Source of the DNA: Acholoe squamosa
Lineage: Eukaryota > Annelida > Polychaeta > Phyllodocida > Polynoidae
Reading direction: 5' to 3'
Length of the DNA: 64,000 nt
Assembly (NCBI GenBank): GCA_949317995.1
Contig: OX439046.1
Span: 78,278,570-78,342,569, forward strand
This document shows, piece after piece, positions 56,401 through 64,000 of this stretch. Each line of letters begins with the position of its first letter. The stretch's first letter is position 1. Below the pieces are notes generated by a model. That model worked only from the letters and a program-made list of their open reading frames with translations. It was not told where the DNA came from and searched no databases. Position numbers and translations under genes: made by a program.

Positions 56401-59400
56401 GGTGCCTTGTGTCAGTGACAGACATAGATTGATACCATGGTGTAAGCCCTGTACCATACAGGGTGCCTTGTGTCACAGACATAGAGTGGTTCCATGGTGT
56501 AAGTCCTGTACCATACAGGGTGCCTTGTGTCAGTGACATAGATTGGTTCCATGGTGTAAGTCCTGTACCATACAGGGTGCCTTGTGTCAGTGACAGACAT
56601 AGATTGATACCATGGTGTAAGTCCTGTACCATACAGGGTGCCTTGTGTCACTGACATAGATTGGTTCCATGGTGTAAGTCCTGTACCATACAGGGTGCCT
56701 TGTGTCAGTGACATAGATTGGTTCCATGGTGTAAGTACTGTACCATACAGGGTGCCTTGTGTCAGTGACAGACATAGATTGGTTCCATGGTGTAAGTCCT
56801 GTACCATACAGGATGCCTTGTGTCAGTGACATAGATTGGTTCCATGCTGTAAGTCTTGTACCATACAGGATGCCTTGTGTCACTGAGAGACATATATGGG
56901 TTCCATGGTGTAAGTCTTGTACCATACAGGGTGTCTTGTGTCAGTGACATAGATTGGTACCATGGTGTAAGTCCTGTACCATACAGGATGCCTTGTGTCA
57001 GTGACAGACATAGATTGGTTCCATGGTGTAAGTGCTGTACCATACAGGGTGCCTTGTGTCAGTGACAGACATAGATTGGTTCCATGGTGTAAGTCCTGTA
57101 CCATACAGGGTGCCTTGTGTCACAGACATAGATTGGTTCCATGGTGTAAGTACTGTACCATACAGGATGCCTTGTGTCACTGACAGACATAGATTGGTAC
57201 CATGGTGTAAGTACTGTACCATACAGGGTGCCTTGTGTCACTGACAGACATAGATTGGTTCCATGGTGTAAGTACTGTACCATACAGGGTGCCTTGTGTC
57301 AGTGACAGACATAGAGTGGTTCCATGGTGTAAGTACTGTACCATACAGGGTGCCTTGTCTCAGTGACATAGATTGGTTCCATGGTGTAAGTACTGTACCA
57401 TACAGGGTGCCTTGTGTCACAGACATAGATTGGTTCCATGGTGTAAGTACGGTACCATACAGGGTGCCTTGTGTCAGTGACATAGAGTGGTTCCATGGTG
57501 CAAGTCCTGTACCATACAGGGTGCCTTGTGTCAGTGACAGACATAGATTGGTTCCATGGTGTAAGTACTGTACCATACAGGGTGCCTTGTGTCAGTGACA
57601 TAGATTGGTTCCATGGTGTAAGTCCTGTACCATACAGGGTGCCTTGTGTCAGTGACATAGATTGGTTCCATGGTGTAAGTCCTGTACCATACAGGGTGCC
57701 TTGTGTCAGTGACATAGATTGGTTCCATGGTGTAAGTCCTGTACCATACAGGGTGCCTTGTGTCAGTGACAGACATAGATTGGTACCATGGTGTAAGTCC
57801 TGTACCATACACGGTGCCTTGTGTCAGTGACAGACATAGATGGGTTCCATGGTGTAAGTCATGTACCATACAGGGTGCCTTGTGTCAGTGACAGACATAG
57901 ATTGGTTCCATGGTGTAAGTACTGTACCATACAGGGTGCCTTGTGTCACTGACAGACATAGATTGGTTCCATGGTGTAAGTACTGTACCATACAGGGTGC
58001 CTTGTTTCAGTGACATAGAGTGGTTCCATGGTGTAAGTCCTGTACCATACAGGGTGCCTTGTGTCAGTGACAGACATAGATTGGTACCATTGTGTAAGTC
58101 CTGTACCATACAGGGTGCCTTGTGTCACTGACAGACATAGATGGGTTCCATGGTGTAAGTCATGTACCATACAGGGTGCCTTGTGTCAGTGACATAGATT
58201 GGTTCCATGGTATAAGTACTGTACCATACAGGGTGCCTTGTGTCAGTGACATGGATTGGTTCCATGGTGTAAGTACTGTACCATACAGAGTGCCTTGTGT
58301 CACTGACAGACATAGATGGGTTCCATGGTGTAAGTACTGTACCATACAGGGTGCCTTGTGTCAGTGACAGACATAGATTGGTTCCATGGTGTAAGTACTG
58401 TACCATACAGGGTGCCTTGTGTCACAGACAAAGATTGGTTCCATGGTGTAAGTACTGTACCATACAGGGTGCCTTGTGTCAGTGACATAGATTGGATCCA
58501 TGGTGTAAGTCCTGTACCATACAGGGTGCCTTGTGTCACTGACAGACATAGATGGGTTCCATGGTGTAAGTACTGTACCATACAGGGTGCCTTGTGTCAG
58601 TGACAGACATAGATTGGTTCCATGGTGTAAGTACTGTACCATACAGGGTGCCTTGTGTCACAGACAAAGATTGGTTCCATGGTGTAAGTACTGTACCATA
58701 CAGGGTGCCTTGTGTCAGTGACATAGATTGGATCCATGCTGTAAGTCCTGTACCATACAGGGTGCCATGTGTCAGTGGCATAGAGTGGTTCCATGGTGTA
58801 AGTACTGTACCATACAGGGTGCCTTGTGTCAGAGACATAGATTGGTTCCATGGTGTAAGTACTGTACCATACAGGGTGCCTTGTGTTACAGACAAAGATT
58901 GGTTCCATGGTGTAAGTACTGTACCATACAGGGTGCCTTGTGTCAGAGACATAGAGTGGTTCCATGGTGTAAGTACTGTACCATACAGGTTGCCTTGTGT
59001 CAGTGACATAGATTGGTTCCATGGTGTAAGTACTGTACCATACAGGATGCCTTGTGTCAGTGATATAGATTGGTTCCATGGTGTAAGTCCTGTACCATAC
59101 AGGGTGCCTTGTGTCAGTGACAGACATAGATTGGTTCCATGGTGTAAGTGCTGTACCATACAGGGTGCCTTGTGTCAGTGACAGACATAGATTGGTTCCA
59201 TGGTGTAAGTCCTGTACCATACAGGGTGCCTTGTGTCACAGACATAGATTGGTTCCATGGTGTAAGTAATGTACCATACAGGATGCCTTGTGTCACTGAC
59301 AGACATAGATTGGTACCATGGTGTAAGTACTGTACCATACAGGGTGCCTTGTGTCACTGACAGACATAGATTGGTTCCATGGTGTAAGTACTGTACCATA

Positions 59401-62400
59401 CAGGGTGCCTTGTGTCAGTGACAGACATAGAGTGGTTCCATGGTGTAAGTACTGTACCATACAGGGTGCCTTGTCTCAGTGACATAGATTGGTTCCATGG
59501 TGTAAGTACTGTACCATACAGGGTGCCTTGTGTCACAGACATAGATTGGTTCCATGGTGTAAGTACGGTACCATACAGGGTGCCTTGTGTCAGTGACATA
59601 GAGTGGTTCCATGGTGCAAGTCCTGTACCATACAGGGTGCCTTGTGTCAGTGACAGACATAGATTGGTTCCATGGTGTAAGTACTGTACCATACAGGGTG
59701 CCTTGTGTCAGTGACATAGATTGGTTCCATGGTGTAAGTCCTGTACCATACAGGGTGCCTTGTGTCAGTGACATAGATTGGTTCCATGGTGTAAGTCCTG
59801 TACCATACAGGGTGCCTTGTGTCAGTAACAGACATAGATTGGTACCATGGTGTAAGTCCTGTACCATACACGGTGCCTTGTGTCAGTGACAGACATAGAT
59901 GGGTTCCATGGTGTAAGTCATGTACCATACAGGGTGCCTTGTGTCAGTGACAGACATAGATTGGTTCCATGGTGTAAGTACTGTACCATACAGGGTGCCT
60001 TGTGTCACTGACAGACATAGATTGGTTCCATGGTGTAAGTACTGTACCATACAGGGTGCCTTGTTTCAGTGACATAGAGTGGTTCCATGGTGTAAGTCCT
60101 GTACCATACAGGGTGCCTTGTGTCAGTGACAGACATAGATTGGTACCATTGTGTAAGTCCTGTACCATACAGGGTGCCTTGTGTCACTGACAGACATAGA
60201 TGGGTTCCATGGTGTAAGTCATGTACCATACAGGGTGCCTTGTGTCAGTGACATAGATTGGTTCCATGGTATAAGTACTGTACCATACAGGGTGCCTTGT
60301 GTCAGTGACATGGATTGGTTCCATGGTGTAAGTACTGTACCATACAGAGTGCCTTGTGTCACTGACAGACATAGATGGGTTCCATGGTGTAAGTACTGTA
60401 CCATACAGGGTGCCTTGTGTCAGTGACAGACATAGATTGGTTCCATGGTGTAAGTACTGTACCATACAGGGTGCCTTGTGTCACAGACAAAGATTGGTTC
60501 CATGGTGTAAGTACTGTACCATACAGGGTGCCTTGTGTCAGTGACATAGATTGGATCCATGGTGTAAGTCCTGTACCATACAGGGTGCCTTGTGTCACTG
60601 ACAGACATAGATGGGTTCCATGGTGTAAGTCCTGTACCATACAGGGTGCCTTGTGTCAGTGACAGACATAGATTGGTTCCATGGTGTAAGTACTGTACCA
60701 TACAGGGTGCCTTGTGTCACAGACAAAGATTGGTTCCATGGTGTAAGTACTGTACCATACAGGGTGCCTTGTGTCAGTGACATAGATTGGATCCATGCTG
60801 TAAGTCCTGTACCATACAGGGTGCCATGTGTCAGTGGCATAGAGTGGTTTCATGGTGTAAGTACTGTACCATACAGGGTGCCTTGTGTCAGAGACATAGA
60901 TTGGTTCCATGGTGTAAGTACTGTACCATACAGGGTGCCTTGTGTTACAGACAAAGATTGGTTCCATGGTGTAAGTACTGTACCATACAGGGTGCCTTGT
61001 GTCAGAGACATAGAGTGGTTCCATGGTGTAAGTACTGTACCATACAGGGTGCCTTGTGTCAGTGACATAGATTGGTTCCATGGTGTAAGTACTGTAACAT
61101 ACAGGATGCCTTGTGTCAGTGATATAGATTGGTTCCATGGTGTAAGTCCTGTACCATACAGGGTGCCTTGTGTCAGTGACAGACATAGATTGGTTCCATG
61201 GTGTAAGTCCTGTACCATACAGGATGCCTTGTGTCAGTGACAGACATAGATTGGTTCCATGGTGTAAGTCCTGTACCATACAGGATGCCTTGTGTCACAG
61301 ACATAGATTGGTTCCATGGTGTAAGTCCTGTACAATACAGGGTGCCTTGTGTCACTGACAGACATAGATTGGTTCCATGGTGTAAGTCCTGTACCATACA
61401 GGATGCCTTGTGTCACAGACATAGATTGGTTCCATGGTGTAAGTCTTGTACCATACAGGGTGCCTTGTGTCACTGACAGACATAGATTGGTTCCATGGTG
61501 TAAGTACTGTACCATACAGGATGCCTTTTGTCAGTGATATAGATTGGTTCCATGGTGTAAGTCCTGTACCATACAGGGTGCCTTGTGTCAGTGACAGACA
61601 TAGAGTGGTTCCATGGTGTAAGTCCTGTACCATACACGGTGCCTTGTGTCAGTGACATAGATTGGTACCATGGTGTAATTCCTGTACCATACAGGATGCC
61701 TTGTGTCAGTGACAGACATAGATTGGTTCCATGGTGTAAGTACTGTGCAATACAGGGTGCCTTGTGTCAGTGACATAGAGTGGTTCCATGGTGTAAGTCC
61801 TGTACCATACAGGGTGCCTTGTGTCAGTGACAGACATAGATTGGTTCCATGGTGTAAGTCCTGTACCATACACGGTGCCTTGTGTCAGTGACAGACATAG
61901 ATTGGTACCATGGTGTAAGTCTTGTACCATACAGGGTGCCTTGTGTCACTGACAGACATAGATTGGTACCATGGTGTGAGTACTGTACCGAACAGAGTGC
62001 CTTGTGTCAGTGACAGACATAGATTGGTCCCATGATGTAAGTACTGTACCATACAGGGTGCCTTGTGTCACAGACATAGATTGGTTCCATGGTGTAAGTA
62101 CTGTACCATACAGGGTGCCTTGTGTCACTGACAGACATAGATTGGTACCATGGTGTGAGTACTGTACCGAACAGATTGCCTTGTGTCAGTGACAGACATA
62201 GATTGGTCCCATGATGTAAGTACTGTACCATACAGGGTGCCTTGTGTCACAGACATAGATTGGTTCCATGGTGTAAGTACTGTACCATACAGGGTGCCTT
62301 GTGTCACAGACATAGATTGGTTCCATGGTGTAAGTACTGTACCATACAGGGTGCCTTGTGTCACTGACATAGATTGGTTCCATGCTGTAAGTCTTGTACC

Positions 62401-64000
62401 ATACAGGGTGCCTTGTGTCAGTGACATAGATTGGTACCATGGTGTAATTCCTGTACCATACAGGATGCCTTGTGTCAGTGACAGACATAGATTGGTTCCA
62501 TGGTGTAAGTCCTGTACCATACAGGATGCCTTGTGTCAGTGACAGACATAGATTGGTACCATGGTGTAAGTCTTGTACCATACAGGGTGCCTTGTGTCAC
62601 AGACATAGATTGGTTCCATGGTGTAAGTACTGTACCATACAGGGTGCCTTGTGTCAGTGACATAGATTGGTTCCATGGTGTAAGTCCTGTACCATACAGG
62701 GTGCCTTGTGTCACTGACAGACATAGATTGGTTCCATGGTGTAAGTACTGTACCATACAGGGTGCCTTGTGTCACAGACATAGAGTGGTTCCATGGTGTA
62801 AGTCCTGTACCATACAGGGTGCCTTGTGTCAGTGACAGACATAGATTGGTTCCATGGTATAAGTACTGTACCATACAGGGTGCCTTGTGTCACTGACAGA
62901 CATAGATTGGTTCCATGGTGTAAGTGCTGTACCATACAGGGTGCCTTCTGTCACTGACAGACATAGATTGGTTCCATGGTATAAGTACTGTACCATACAG
63001 GGTGCCTTGTGTCACAGACATAGAGTGGTTCCATGGTGTAAGTTCTGTACCATACAGGATGCCTTGTGTCAGTGACATAGATTGGTACCATGGTGTAAGT
63101 ACTGTACCATACAGGGTGCCTTGTGTCACTGACAGACATAGATTGGTTCCATGGTGTAAGTACTGTACCATACAGGGTGCCTTGTGTCAGTGACAGACAT
63201 AGATTGGTTCCATGGTGTAAGCCCTGTACCATACAGGGTGCCTTGTCTCAGTGACATAGATTGGTTCCATGGTGTAAGTACTGTACCATACAGGGTGCCT
63301 TGTGTCAGTGACATAGAGTGGTTCCATGGTGTAAGTCCTGTACCATACAGGGTGCCTTGTGTCAGTGACAGACATGGATCGGTTCCATGGTGTAAGCCCT
63401 GTACCATACAGGGTGCCTTGTGTCAGTGACAGACATAGATTGGTACCATGGTGTAAGTCCTGTACCATACAGGGTGCCTTGTGTCACTGACAGACATAGA
63501 TTGATACCATGGTGTAAGTACTGTACCATACAGGGTGCCTTGTGTCAGTGACATAGATTGGTTCCATGGTGTAAGCCCTGTACCATACAGGGTGCCTTGT
63601 GTCAGTGACATAGATTGGTTCCATGGTGTAAGCCCTGTACCATACAGGGTGCCTTGTGTCACTGACATAGATTGGTTCCATGGTGTAAGCCCTGTACCAT
63701 ACAGGGTGCCTTGTGTCAGAGACATAGATTGGTTCCATGGTGTAAGCCCTGTACCATACAGGGTGCCTTGTGTCACTGACATAGATTTGTTCCATGGGGT
63801 AAGTACTGTACCATACAGGATGCCTTGTGTCAGTGACAGACATAGATTGGTTCCATGGTGTAAGTACTGTACCATAAAGGGTGCCTTGTGTCAGTGACAG
63901 ACATAGATGGGTTCCATGGTGTAAGTCCTCTTCCATACAGGGTGCCTTGTGTCAGTGACATAGATTGGTTCCATGGTGTAAGTCCTCTACCATAAAGGGT
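50493..64000 (+). repeat. Minisatellite, 57/61-bp unit, second block, with higher-order duplications
   Basis: It continues to the window end, with about 230 units by length. A 2543-bp block is tandemly duplicated (about 53156-55698 and 55699-58241), and further 2.06-2.12-kb repetition follows to about 61.2 kb. Blocks near 49.06-49.9 kb recur at 51.48-52.3 kb (offset 2416). No unique sequence interrupts it. Confidence 0.95.

Noticed and set aside
47145-63936. Dozens of 60-207-codon ORFs on both strands
   Set aside because: They are translations of the 57/61-bp minisatellite; the same peptides recur in shifted frames.

Overview
The window looks like nuclear DNA of an animal, probably a marine invertebrate; I cannot name the species. 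The reasons are an LTR retrotransposon with a metazoan-style Ty3/gypsy-like Gag, MITE-like elements with TTAA flanks, a tRNA-Cys-like pseudogene, probable spliced exons with phase-matched GT-AG introns, and almost no long unique open reading frames. Roughly 60% of the 64 kb (my estimate from array lengths) is tandem repeat: more than 25 minisatellite families with units from 12 to 69 bp. Nearly all long open reading frames are by-products of these repeats and are not annotated as genes.

Layout. Positions 1-7579 hold one LTR retrotransposon whose 5' LTR is cut by the window edge. It carries a 20-bp minisatellite in its leader, a gag frame, and the start of a protease (DTGA motif). The rest of pol is gone. 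In its place are AT-rich minisatellites enclosing an antisense ORF with a CxxC...CxxC motif and a coiled coil. From 7.6 to 34.6 kb short unique stretches alternate with minisatellites. This part also holds the tail of a non-LTR retrotransposon (9.64-9.78 kb, minus strand), a 367-bp TTAA-flanked MITE (11.3 kb), a tRNA-Cys-like sequence (14.2 kb), and a composite of two identical 460-bp inverted-repeat elements around 0.9 kb (24.9-26.7 kb). Two AG|GTGAGT sites, each followed 39 or 40 nt later by GTAAGT, could be microexons or recursive splice sites.

From 34.6 to 41.6 kb lies a C-rich array of 15-mers passing into 12/13-mers. A 651-bp unique segment occurs three times in and at the edge of it, and only the third copy runs on into unique DNA. 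After two further minisatellites (42.7-43.7 and 44.1-44.65 kb), a 69-bp minisatellite (45.37-45.92 kb) ends exactly at the ATG of the best gene candidate in the window: exon 1 (45922-46000) and exon 2 (46305-46340) on the plus strand, joined in phase across a 304-bp intron that contains a foldback element. The rest of the window (46.85-64 kb) is one 57/61-bp minisatellite with kilobase-scale higher-order duplications, which would be intron or downstream DNA of that gene.

The most unusual signal is that the 69-bp repeat carries a copy of the start-codon context plus a GTGAGT donor at a phase that would splice in frame to exon 2, seven times, immediately upstream of the normal start. No complete gene lies in the window, and no pathway can be assembled from it.
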